Shown here one piece after another: positions 1-9,412 of a stretch of DNA of 64,000 bases (position 1 is its first letter; each line of letters opens with the position of its first letter). A program made the translations under genes and the position numbers. Below the pieces are notes generated by a model. It saw only the letters and a list, made by a program, of their open reading frames with translations. It searched no databases and had not been told where the DNA came from. Source of the stretch: JACKAF01 sp041391485 (lineage in GTDB: Bacteria > Bdellovibrionota > FAC87 > UBA2466 > JACKAF01); assembly GCA_041391485.1 (NCBI GenBank), contig JAWKNY010000011.1, positions 1 to 64,000 of the forward strand. The letters are read 5' to 3'.

Positions 1-48
1 CCAACCGTGCTATGGATTCTGGATGGTCTGAGAGGGGGGACCTCAGTC

Positions 49-1089
49 ATGGCAGGGATTCAGTTACAAAACGTTCGCAAAGATTTTGGCGCACTGTCCG
101 TTATCAAGGGCGTCGACCTGGAAATCCGCTCAGGGGAGTTCATCGTGTTCGTCGGCCCTTCCGGCTGCGGCAAGAGCACTCTCCTTAGAATGGTGGCCGG
201 TTTGGAATCGGTCAGTTCAGGGACTATCCGCATCGGCGATCGTGTGGTCAACGACATCAGCCCCAAAGAGCGCGGTGTCGCGATGGTTTTTCAAAACTAT
301 GCCCTTTACCCCCACATGACGGTCGCTGAAAACATCGGTTTTTCTTTGAAACTTTCGCGCGTTCCCAAAGCGGAGATCGCTAAACGCGTAGACGAAACTG
401 CCCGCGTGCTGCGGATCTCAGAGCTTCTTCCCAAAAAACCCGGACAGCTATCCGGCGGACAAAAGCAGCGCGTGGCAATGGGACGGGCAATGATCCGTAA
501 CCCCAAAGTCTTTTTGTTTGATGAGCCGCTCTCCAACCTGGACGCCCAACTGCGCATACAGATGAGATCAGAGATTGCGCTATTACACCGACGAGTCGGC
601 GCCACCGTTATTTACGTGACTCATGATCAAGTAGAGGCGATGACGCTGGCGGATCGTATTGTCGTTTTGCACGGGGGACACATTGAGCAGGTCGGGGCCC
701 CTCTTGAGGTGTACCGAAACCCGCAGACCCAGTTTGTCGCCTCTTTTATCGGAACCCCTCCCATGAATTTTGTTCCGGCGGCGCGCTTTCCGTCTGCGAG
801 TCTCCCCACAAAATGGAACGGCTCGCTTAGCACGATTGGCTTCAGAGCCGAAAAAACCGCGATCGGCAAAACCGACGGGCTGGACCCCATAGGACATGGA
901 CGCGTACGTTTAGTGGAACCTCTCGGGCTGCGCGCGCTCGTTCATGTGGAGCTGGGCGATCAGGAGCTGGTAACTGAAGTCGATACACTGGGGGCTCCCA
1001 CGCCCGATAGTGAAGTGCCTTTGGGAGTCGCTCCTAGAGATCTGTTTTATTTCGACAAGGCCGGACAATCGCTGGGAGCGCCGCTATGA
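49..1089 (+). CDS. ugpC: UgpC/MalK-type ABC importer ATP-binding protein
   Basis: This is the cytoplasmic ATPase of a CUT1-type ABC importer. About 346 residues are expected from the ATG at 49, which follows a GGGGGGACC-like ribosome site; an earlier in-frame ATG at 7 adds 14 residues not typical of the family. Visible motifs are Walker A GPSGCGKS (residues 36-43), Q-loop FQNYALYPHM, signature LSGGQ (134-138), Walker B FLFDEP (155-160) and the H-loop VTHDQ, followed by a C-terminal regulatory OB-like region. Its stop overlaps the permease start by ATGA, so it heads a ugpC-A-E-B operon. Glycerol-3-phosphate as substrate is inferred from the UgpB-like binding protein downstream; a sugar is possible. 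Confidence 0.88.
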   Translation: MAGIQLQNVRKDFGALSVIKGVDLEIRSGEFIVFVGPSGCGKSTLLRMVAGLESVSSGTIRIGDRVVNDISPKERGVAMVFQNYALYPHMTVAENIGFSLKLSRVPKAEIAKRVDETARVLRISELLPKKPGQLSGGQKQRVAMGRAMIRNPKVFLFDEPLSNLDAQLRIQMRSEIALLHRRVGATVIYVTHDQVEAMTLADRIVVLHGGHIEQVGAPLEVYRNPQTQFVASFIGTPPMNFVPAARFPSASLPTKWNGSLSTIGFRAEKTAIGKTDGLDPIGHGRVRLVEPLGLRALVHVELGDQELVTEVDTLGAPTPDSEVPLGVAPRDLFYFDKAGQSLGAPL

Positions 1090-1955
1090 AGCGAGTCGAT
1101 TGGCTTCCGTGGTTGCTCTTAAGCCCCACCGTGATTCTCTTGAGTGTCTTTGTCATCTACCCGGCACTGTATTCGATCTATCTGAGCACGCAGAACGTGG
1201 ATCCCTTTACCCACGGTACTATCTTTGTCGGGTGGGAGAATTACCTCGAGCTCGCGCAGTCTGAAGAGTACTGGAAGAGTTTGAAAGTCTCTCTCCTTTT
1301 TACCGTCTACACAGTTGTTCCCTCTATTGTCGTAAGTTTAGCGGTCGCCTTGGCCCTCAACGCAAAACCCTACATCAACGGATTTTTTCGCACGCTTTTC
1401 TTGATGCCGGTAGCTGTCTCCACCGCAATGGCAGCGATGCTTTGGATCTTTCTCTACAACCCGACCGCGGGCTTTCTCAACTACGTGCTTTCTACGTTTG
1501 GCATCGAAGGGCCCAACTGGTTAGCCGATCCGACGTGGTCGCTCGTGGCGGTCGCCATTGCCACGGTTTGGAAAGAACTTGGGTTTAACGTGATATTTTT
1601 TCTAGCGGGTCTAGCTTCCGTACCCCCAGAGCTCAATGAAGCCGCCCGCATCGACGGAGCCAATGCATGGCAGCGGTTCTGGAGAGTGACCTTACCGATG
1701 CTCTCCCCTACAGTTTTCTTCGTCGGGGTCGTTTCGGTGATCCATTCTTTTGAGAGTTTCGGACAAATCCACATCCTGACACGCGGGGGTCCGGCGGGAG
1801 CCACCAACGTACTGGTTTATAGCTTGTACCGAGATGCTTTCGAGAACTTCCGATCGGGCTTTGCGTCCGCTCAGGCCGTCATTCTTTTTGCCATCATCCT
1901 TGCCGCCACCTTTGTTCAGTTCCGCATCGGGCAAAAGCGGGTGCACTATGCATAA
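1086..1955 (+). CDS. ugpA: ABC importer permease, UgpA/MalF-like
   Basis: A 289-residue inner-membrane permease with six apparent transmembrane segments and the EAA loop typical of binding-protein-dependent permeases (near NEAARIDGANAWQRFWRVTLP, about residues 180-200). The stretch GGPAGATNVLVYSLYRDAF near residue 235 is characteristic of UgpA-type subunits. It starts in an ATGA overlap with the ATPase gene and its 3' end overlaps the next permease gene by 8 bases, so translation of the three is probably coupled. With UgpE it would form the membrane channel. Confidence 0.85.
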   Translation: MKRVDWLPWLLLSPTVILLSVFVIYPALYSIYLSTQNVDPFTHGTIFVGWENYLELAQSEEYWKSLKVSLLFTVYTVVPSIVVSLAVALALNAKPYINGFFRTLFLMPVAVSTAMAAMLWIFLYNPTAGFLNYVLSTFGIEGPNWLADPTWSLVAVAIATVWKELGFNVIFFLAGLASVPPELNEAARIDGANAWQRFWRVTLPMLSPTVFFVGVVSVIHSFESFGQIHILTRGGPAGATNVLVYSLYRDAFENFRSGFASAQAVILFAIILAATFVQFRIGQKRVHYA

Positions 1956-2769
1956 GATACTGCGGGACAAGCGGCTCTGGATAACCTTGATCTTGCTCGT
2001 GCCGGCGCTCATCCAGTTTTTCCCAATCCTGTACATGGTGAGCCTTTCTTTTAAGCAGGGAGTGGAAGTTTTTGCTTTCCCTCCCACAGTCTTTCCGAAT
2101 TCTCTCAAGTTTGACAACTATGAGGCTGCACTTAAGGCAGCTCCGGTAGGACGCTTGTTTAACTCTTTGGTTCAGGCAACAGCCATTACCTTACTCCAGG
2201 TGTTCACAGCGATTCTGGCTGCTTTGCCGCGCTGGCGCGCACGGAGTTTGCAGGCAAAAACTGTTTCTCGTCGATCCTTGCTACCATGATGGTCCCGGGA
2301 GAAGTAATCATCATTCCCAATTACCTGACACTCGCAAACTGGGCTGGCTCGATACCTACACGGGCCTCGTCGTTCCCTTTGGGGCTTCAGGATTTGGCGT
2401 TTTCCTTCTGTACCAATTCTTCAAAACGATTCCAAAAAAGAACTCGAAGAGGCGGCCCGAGTCGATGGGGCGAGTAGGCTTCGCTTCTTGTTTCAGAATA
2501 TGGTCCCGCTTTCCATGCCGGCCGTTGTCGCGTTTGCTGTCTACGCGTTTGTGAGCGCCTGGAACCAGTACCTGGCCGCTTGTCGTAACCCAGTCTACAG
2601 CTATGCAAACGGCGCAGATAGGTATCGGCATGTTCCGAGCGGAGAACGAAGCCAATAGCTGGGGCATGATTATGGCAGCGACTACACTTCTGATAGCCCT
2701 CCATCGCGCTATTCTTGGCAACCCAAACAGTTTGTACAAGGCATCACCATGAGTGGTTTGAAAGGTTAA
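1948..2769 (+). pseudogene. ugpE: ABC importer permease, UgpE-like, frameshifted
   Basis: Starts at the ATG at 1948, inside the ugpA 3' end, with a typical N-terminal membrane segment. The first frame is lost near 2220; the family then continues in other frames: MMVPGEVIIIPNYL (from 2286), an EAA loop reading EEAARVDGASRLRF (about 2440-2490), and a C-terminus ending in MSGLKG at 2769. One break can be repaired by adding a single A to a run near 2338 (LAKLGWLDTY instead of LANWAGS), which points to homopolymer sequencing error rather than decay. Paired with the UgpA-like permease. Function would be lost if the breaks are real. Confidence 0.75.
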
Positions 2770-2770
2770 T

Positions 2771-4062
2771 ATGAAAGTCTTCTTAATCGCTTTGCAATTT
2801 TCTGCGCGTCCTTGCAGGCCGCTACGACTATTCAATTCTGGCACTCCATGTCGGGCCCCAAAGCAAAAGTGATCGACGAGCTAGTAGCCGACTTCAATGC
2901 CTTACCCGAAAACAAAGGCAAGGCCCAGGTGGTAGCCCAATATGTAGGGAGCTACCCAGAAGGAGTGAACAAACTTCGGACAGCACTCATCGGAAACCGC
3001 GGCCCCCTAATGTTGCCCAAATTTACGACATCGGCACTCAAGTCATGATCGACTCCAATGCCGTTGTGCCGCTACACGAATTCACAAGCAAAGATCCCAG
3101 CTTCGCCATGGATCAGATTTTGCCCCAGATAAAGCGCTACTATGAAGTCGCGGGGTAAGCCTCTACCCCTGCCCTTTGCGACCTCCAAACCCCATCATCT
3201 ATTACAACGTCGACGCTCTAAAAAAGGCCGGGATCGCATCGCCTCCTAAGACCTTTGCCGAGCTGCAGATGGTTTGCCCCAAGCTTACCGATCCCAAGAG
3301 CCAAAAAACCTGCATCACTTGGCCCTTGCACGCCTGGTTCTTCGAAGAATTTGTCGCACGCCAAGGAGGGGATCTTCTAGCTCCGGCCAATGGTCGCACG
3401 GCGCGCGCTGACAAGGCCGTATTCAGCCAACCCCCTGGACAGCGATTTGTTTCTCTTTGGAAAACACTCGTCGAAAAAGGCGAATTCGCGAACGTGGGGC
3501 GTGGTTGGCAACCAGCCAACCACAACTTCCTGGCCAATCGATCTGGCAATGATGATCACTTCTACCAGCGACGCTTTTTGAAATCACCAAAAAGCATCTT
3601 TTAAGGTCAGCGACGGCACCGCTCTTCACCTTTGATCCAGCCGTTCCTGGCGGCACCATCGTCGGGGGCAACTCGCTCTGTGCCGAAGCGCAAGGAAAAG
3701 AATGAAGAACAGCTCGCCTGTTCTTCGTGCGATGATGGCTCAGCCGAACGGGCAGGAGTCCGTGCAGGCGCGTAATCGCTGGCTATTTTCCATCTGCCGA
3801 CGTGACGATTCGCTTAAATCCCAAGGCTTTTATAAGCAGTATCCCGGGGCTTGGACGGCGATTGAACAACTTCGTAACAGTGCGGAGATTCCGGGCGACC
3901 GGCGGCGCCTTGATGGGTGTTTTCCCGCAAGCGCGGGAGTACGGGAGTCGGCCGTTGAAGACTACCGCCGGACAGAAGAGCGTGGAAAAGGCGCTCAAGA
4001 CGCGGAAGAGAAACAAGCCGCGCTTTGAGCGCTACAACCGGCCTGCCGCACAGTTAACCTAA
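2771..4062 (+). pseudogene. ugpB: Periplasmic binding protein, UgpB-like, frameshifted
   Basis: Begins one base after the ugpE stop. A short signal-peptide start (MKVFLIAL) is followed in another frame by TTIQFWHSMSGPKAKVIDEL, which closely resembles the mature N-terminus of UgpB, the sn-glycerol-3-phosphate binding protein. Later pieces (PLHEF, NPIIYYNVDALKKAG, WFFEEFVARQGG, GALMGVFPQAREY) follow in order across at least five frame changes. The break near 3005 is cured by one more C in a C5 run (GPPNVAQIYDIGTQ). The order and completeness of fragments suggest an intact gene damaged by base-calling indels. Delivers substrate to the UgpA/E/C complex. Confidence 0.75.
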
Positions 4063-4115
4063 TATTTACTTTACCACATTGGAACGGATACTCCCATTTT
4101 GGGGGACGAATACTC

Positions 4116-5633
4116 TTGGATGCAGACTCAGAAAATTCCAGTCAGCTTGATACGGACGCCGTAAAACAGTGTATCCGCACGTTGGAGACCATACTTGAGG
4201 ACCGCGTGCGTCTTGCCAGCATTCCACCGGAAATGCGCCAGGCGCTGGTGATGGCGGCGGGCCGGGTATCCCGCCCCGATAAAATTTGAGATCATGAAAC
4301 TCTCCAAGGTCTACCGCCGACGCAAAAAGAAGAAGAATGATGCGGCCGATCGCAAGGCTGTGGCAGACACGGTGATTCGCACCGCTCGCCGCGCCGAGGT
4401 GTTTCAGAATCCTGTCGCGCTTCCCCCTACCACCGGCGAGCGCCCTCGCCTCAACCGGCCGCGAAATTGTTATGTCTCGCAAAAGGAATACGACACGCTC
4501 CATTTCTTTTATGATTCAATGTGCCGCGTCTGGTGGTGATTTCAACTACGGGAAGCGTTCTCAAACCGTTTCCCGAGGGAACGGTAGCGCTACTCACGGG
4601 CGGTAGGATCGTGAAGATAGGCTACCAGTGTGCGCTCATGCTGTTACGCGCAGGCAGCCACGTCATTGTCACGACCTGTTTTCCACGAGATGCCGTCCAA
4701 AGGTTTGCGCGCGAAGAGGACTACGAAAGCTGAAACAACGACTGGAGTTGCCACTGACTCGATCTGCGTCATTCGCCGAGTGTGGACGCTTTCGTGAGTA
4801 TCTACTGGCGCGACTCCCGCGTCTGGATTTTTTGATCAACAATGCGGCTCAAATATGCGCCGCCCCCCGGCTTTTACCGCCACCTTCTGAAAGTGAATCG
4901 GCGCCTTCTTGGGGCAGCTTCCGAAACCGGCGCGTGCCACTGGAAGCGTACGAGGCATTCAAAACCCTCGCCTGCACACACGGGGATAGAGTCCGATTGG
5001 GTAGCGGATCTGTCTACAAAAAGGTGCCGTACTGGTATCCAGGCGGCAGGCCTGCTCACACAGATTCCACTAATTGAAGAAGACTCTAAACCCGATGCCG
5101 AGTTTTTCCCGGACGGAAAACGAGACGCCAGGATTTGCAACAGGTGGACTTGCGACTGATGAATAGCTGGCGCATGAAACTTGCGGACGTTCCAACGCCA
5201 GAGCTTATTGAGGTCCAGCCTCGTTAAACTCCATCGCACCCTTATCCTCTGCAAACTCAAAGCGCTCATGCTCAAGCACCCGTATCCGTACAAACACGTC
5301 GTCAATGTTTCCGCGATGGAAGGAAAATTTACGCGCTATACAAAAACGGACCGGCACCTGCACACGAACATGGCCAAAGCGGCGCTCAATATGATGACGC
5401 TTACTTCCGCTCCCGACTATGCAAAGGATGGAATTTTTCATGAACGCCGTAGATACGGGCTGGGTAACGGATGAGGATCCGGCTCAACATTCGAGCGCAA
5501 GCAGTTCGAACACGACTTCCAACCGCCATTGACATTGTCGACGGCGCAGCCCGAGTCTGTGACCCAATTTTCTCTCACGCAATGAGGAGTTTGGGGCAAG
5601 TTCCTGAAGGATTTCGTCCCGACAGGCTGGTAA
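4116..5633 (+). pseudogene. SDR-family NAD(P)-dependent oxidoreductase, frameshifted
   Basis: A protein of about 490-500 residues, in at least six frame fragments. The N-terminal third is charged and helical and carries a Cys-X2-Cys pair (CYVC) before HFFYDSMC. The Rossmann part reads ALLTGGR-KIGYQCALMLLRAG, then LDFLINNAAQ (the NNAG-like SDR motif) and VNVSAMEGKF followed by HTNMAKAALNMM (active-site Lys region) and MNAVDTGWVTDEDPA. The stop used is TAA at 5631. The long N-terminal extension with cysteines is a form I associate with Bdellovibrio-like bacteria. Start uncertain (TTG 4116 proposed). Substrate unknown. Confidence 0.7.
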
Positions 5634-5884
5634 ATCGTCTAGCCCTGCAGGCCACTTTCAGTATACGGGGCGACACCGGGCTCTTTGCTCATTATTTCAG
5701 TCACTCTTTAAACCCAGCCCGAGAATCGACTACCGAACATCAGACACTTCCACTCCGCGCTTCGTGCCTAAATTTGGTGGCACCCCGCTTGCAAAACATA
5801 GGGCTGAAGCTTTCTTGCACTTTCACCTCGAACACACCACGCACCCAGACACCACATCCGCACAAAACGGAACAAGGACTAACG

Positions 5885-7392
5885 ATGAAAACGCGCCTCA
5901 CACATATACTTTTTGATCATTTTTGTTTCTCTTTTTCTCGGCCTGTAGAAAACAACCGCCTAGCCTTGGGCCAGGACAACGGCGGATTCAGCTTGAATTC
6001 TTGGTAATGACGATGACGGCTCTACGAACACCGGCTCCACGACGGTGGAACGACAGGTGGGAGTAAGGACCTCAGATCGATCGGCGGGGATGACCGGCGG
6101 CAATTGCCAGTGGTGGTGACTGGCGGAGCCACCGGTGGAACTGGTGGAACCGGTGGATGGCGGCGGCTATGTCTGTTTGCCCGATAATCCGGTCGTAAAC
6201 CTCGGTGCCTTAGCGGCAACTTTCCTGCCACCGTTCGCTTGTCCGCTTCGACTTATAAAGCGGGACTTCCTGTCCCCTCGAACGCCGTGATTGGTGGAGC
6301 GCCCAGTGGCGTAACGCTTAACAACCAAAGCAACAACGGCGCGGTCATTGTCGACGCTCAGATCAGCGCGGCCGGCCAGTACACCATCGCTATCGTCGCC
6401 GAAAATCCTTTTGGCGAAACAACGGTCTGCCCTTACCAGGTAACGATCACGACTATCCCTCGTTTAACCTGTAACTCGGTGACGGGGCCCAATCAGATTT
6501 ACATTAATGCTAACTCGCAAAAGGCCGTCTCGCTTGTGGCGACACTTAACCGACCAGCGATTTTGGTATCCAACCCGGTGGCAATTTCTCCTTAAGCTCC
6601 ATCAGCGGAAACGGTAGCACGAGCGTCACCGTGAACGGAAACGTGCATCGCCAGTGGCTGCACGGAGTCAGTCACACCGGGTAAACTTGACTTTCCGGAA
6701 GCCCTTGTTGCGGGTCCGAAATGATCAAGTGGCTTGCTCTATTTTCGGTGACAGAACTCAACCCGGCAGTGGTTCAACGGCGAAACTTTATTCGAAGCCT
6801 CTACGAACGCATGCTTGGACGCGCGCCTTCGAACGCGGAAATCGTCAACTGGGATGCGACCGGTCAGGCGCACCCGGCCATTGCTCAAGGGTTCGCGCTC
6901 AGCGACGAACACTTGCGACGTTTTATCGATCTCAACTACCGCCAGTTTCTAAAACGTGGAGCGGAGGCCGCTGGCCAGGAGTCTTGGAGAGTTTTCATTC
7001 GAAACTCCGGCAACAACCCATTCGAGTTCCAGGCTCAGGTCCTTGGATCTGCTGAATACTGGGACGCACCGGCTCGAATATCGTTGGCTTCGTCCAAACC
7101 CTATGTCGATGTATTGAAACGCCCGGCGGATCCGGTGGGACTGGTGGGCTGGACCGCACACGCCGCCATCCATGGACGCGTTTCAACGGCTCGCGGGTTC
7201 TTGGCCTCTGAAGAATACCGAAAACTCGTTATCCGTGAAGACTTGTATCAAGGAATACTCAATCGGGTACCGGCCGCCTCAGAAGTGAACGCCTGGTATG
7301 CTCAATTCGCTGCGGGCAATGTCAACGGCCTCACGATTATCGGAAGCTTCTATGGTAGCGACGAATACTACAACTCGTTTAGAGTGCAGTAG
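5885..7392 (+). pseudogene. Lipoprotein with DUF4214 repeats, frameshifted
   Basis: The ATG at 5885 opens a lipoprotein-like signal (VSLFLGACRK in a neighbouring frame). A low-complexity Gly/Thr linker (about 6010-6170) follows, then an Ig-like region (NLGALAATFLPPF to VCPYQVTITTIP) and, in one clean frame from about 6745 to 7392, two DUF4214-type modules (FIRSLYERMLGRAPSNAEIVNW; LYQGILNRVPAASEVNAWY). DUF4214 occurs in secreted and surface-layer proteins of many bacteria; its role is unknown. At least three frame changes lie between 5910 and 6745. Probably surface-exposed. No partner genes are evident. Confidence 0.65.
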
Positions 7393-7454
7393 ACGTTTGC
7401 GTCTCGCTTTAGGTTAGGGTTATGCTGTTTCATTATTGAAAGGCATCGCCCTAA

Positions 7455-7928
7455 ATGAAAGACGTTTCAGACGATAATAGCTTACGCAGCCGCCGCCTTA
7501 AGGAACTTGCCCATTTCCTCGACTCCAGATTCCAGCTGGGTCCCATCCGTGTGGGTTGGGACGCTATCATTGGGGTCATCCCCGGTATCGGCGACGCTAT
7601 CACTTCAGTCCTTTCTGCCTACATTGTATTGGAAGCGGCTCAAGCCGGGATTCGGCCCGCCGTTTTGATGCGAATGGTAGCCAACGTTCTCATTGAAAAT
7701 ATCGTCGGCGCCATCCCCATTGCCGGGGACGCCTTTGATGTTTTTTGGCGCGCGAACGAAAAGAATTACCGCCTCTACGAAGCCTCGCTCGCGGACGGCG
7801 CCAGAACGTCGCGCCTCTCGGTGCTCTGGTTGTTGGGCTTGCTCGTGGCATTCATTGTGCTCAGTACCCTTGCGATCGCGATCCCTATCGCCCTCGCCAT
7901 CTACCTGGTCCAACTGATAAGCAGCTGA
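7455..7928 (+). CDS. DUF4112-family membrane protein
   Basis: A 157-residue protein with the DUF4112 pattern: RRLKELAHFLDSRFQLGPIRVGWDAIIGVIPGIGD near the N-terminus, a second VGAIPIAGDAFDVFWRANEKN block, and a C-terminal transmembrane segment (WLLGLLVAFIVLSTLAIAIP). The two Gly/Pro-rich IPGIGD and IPIAGD turns are the family hallmark. The family is a small membrane protein of unknown function that often stands alone, as here (62 bases after the previous gene, 80 before the next, same strand). Confidence 0.85.
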   Translation: MKDVSDDNSLRSRRLKELAHFLDSRFQLGPIRVGWDAIIGVIPGIGDAITSVLSAYIVLEAAQAGIRPAVLMRMVANVLIENIVGAIPIAGDAFDVFWRANEKNYRLYEASLADGARTSRLSVLWLLGLLVAFIVLSTLAIAIPIALAIYLVQLISS

Positions 7929-8008
7929 TTTCACCTATCTTTTTAGGCAGATTGAGGATTTTTTCCAGCTGTGTTACTGGAGCGTAACGCAGGAATGTAG
8001 AGGTACAC

Positions 8009-9253
8009 GTGCGGCAATGGCTGCTTTTAATTTTGCTAGTCTTCACCCAGGGCGCGTATTCGCAACTCCCTGGGAAAGGTCCAACTCCGCAGGAAGGAGA
8101 AGAGGATCCTCTTTGCTCCTATGGGATCGCCGCCAAAGGGACACAAGCCCATTTGGAACGGCTAGCTCAGCTCGGTGAGATTGCGGGTGGTGCCGTTCAC
8201 GATATCAATAACCTCGTAACCGGCGTCATTTTCCAACTAGAGGCCGCCCTCGCCCGCCAAGAAGTCGGCAATCAAGAACAGCTCATACAGGCCATCGAGC
8301 AGGCGCGGCAGCTTGCGCGAATGGCACGCGCCATTACGGATTTTACACGCGATGATACAGGCCGCCCGGTCCATCTGCGGTTAGAAAACCAAGTCAGCCG
8401 GATGTTGGAAGTCTGCAACTACTTCCTTCGGAATCACCAAGTAAGTTTTACGGCCGATGAGGACCTCTTTGACGTAGTCCTGACTTCTGTTCTTTTGGAT
8501 CAGGTGCTGCTCAACATCCTTGTGAACGCTGACAAGGCAATGGCTAAGGCGGGGACGGTGCGTATTTTTGCCAGCAACGTAATTCTCACCGAAGCCATTC
8601 CCTATGATCGAGGTGTAGTGAAGCCCGATGTCTATGTTCGATTGGACATTAGCGATACCGGTGTGGGAATTCCGGGCGAAATTCTCGAAAAGATTTTCAC
8701 GCGTCACTTCACCACCCGCGGCCAGAACGGCACCGGTTTGGGCTTGAGCACTGTGGACAACATCATGCAAGCCCACGGCGGCCACGTTCTTGTGCAAAGC
8801 GAATTAGGTAAAGGAACGACCTTCACCCTTTACTTTCCGGCATCTGTCGAAGGTCCAGCTATCGTCGACAACTCTGACATCCCAGTCAAATCCGACACTA
8901 TTCGGGTGCTTCTCATCGACGACGACGAGATCCTGGTGGAAGCGCAGCGAGCGGTTCTTTCCACTTCACAAGCCAAATACGAAATCCTAAGCGCAACGAC
9001 TGTGGAGCAGGCGAGAAGGGTTTTTGGCGCGAACAAAGACCACCTGGACATGGTCATCATCGATTACGGCCTTCGCGGTATTCGAGGCACCGAGCTCGCG
9101 GACGAGTTTAGGGCAGAGCGCCCCGCGCTTATGGTCCTCATCACGAGTGGCATCAACCGACCAAATTTAGGCTACCCCATTTTTCTCAAAGACCCCGCAA
9201 ACAATTTGGATATCGAAATCCAACGTCTCATTAAAGAAGCCGACGAAGATTAG
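8009..9253 (+). CDS. Histidine kinase-receiver hybrid with N-terminal signal peptide
   Basis: A 414-residue two-component protein. From the GTG at 8009 the first 19 residues look like a Sec signal (MRQWLLLILLVFTQGAYS). A dimerisation/phosphoacceptor helix follows with His64 (AVHDINN), an N-box (NILVNADKAM, about 169-178), G1 (DTGVGIP, 216-222) and G2 (GTGLGLS, 241-247). The receiver domain starts near 298 with acidic cluster IDDDE, phosphoacceptor Asp352 (IIDYG), Thr/Ser at 379-380 and Lys394. No further membrane segment or sensor domain is present. The signal conflicts with a cytoplasmic, ATP-using kinase; either the true start is a downstream TTG, or the protein is membrane-tethered. No response-regulator partner lies nearby. 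Confidence 0.85.
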   Translation: MRQWLLLILLVFTQGAYSQLPGKGPTPQEGEEDPLCSYGIAAKGTQAHLERLAQLGEIAGGAVHDINNLVTGVIFQLEAALARQEVGNQEQLIQAIEQARQLARMARAITDFTRDDTGRPVHLRLENQVSRMLEVCNYFLRNHQVSFTADEDLFDVVLTSVLLDQVLLNILVNADKAMAKAGTVRIFASNVILTEAIPYDRGVVKPDVYVRLDISDTGVGIPGEILEKIFTRHFTTRGQNGTGLGLSTVDNIMQAHGGHVLVQSELGKGTTFTLYFPASVEGPAIVDNSDIPVKSDTIRVLLIDDDEILVEAQRAVLSTSQAKYEILSATTVEQARRVFGANKDHLDMVIIDYGLRGIRGTELADEFRAERPALMVLITSGINRPNLGYPIFLKDPANNLDIEIQRLIKEADED

Positions 9254-9264
9254 CTCCCGCAAAG

Positions 9265-9294
9265 AAACGCGGGGACATACGAGTCCCCGCGTTC
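9265..9294. terminator. Hairpin between convergent genes
   Basis: Arms GAACGCGGGGA and TCCCCGCGTTC are perfectly complementary around an 8-base loop. It sits 11 bases after the kinase-receiver stop and before the end of the convergent gene on the minus strand, so it could serve both. No long T-run follows on either side, so termination strength is uncertain. Confidence 0.6.
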
Positions 9295-9412
9295 TCATGA
9301 GGGTCGGCTATCCAGTTGTCGCACCCGTCGTAAGATCTTCTGAATCAAAGCATGGCTTTCCCCTACTGCGTAACGCGCAGGGGGCTAAGGAAGTGGCTCA
9401 CTGATGTGGAAA

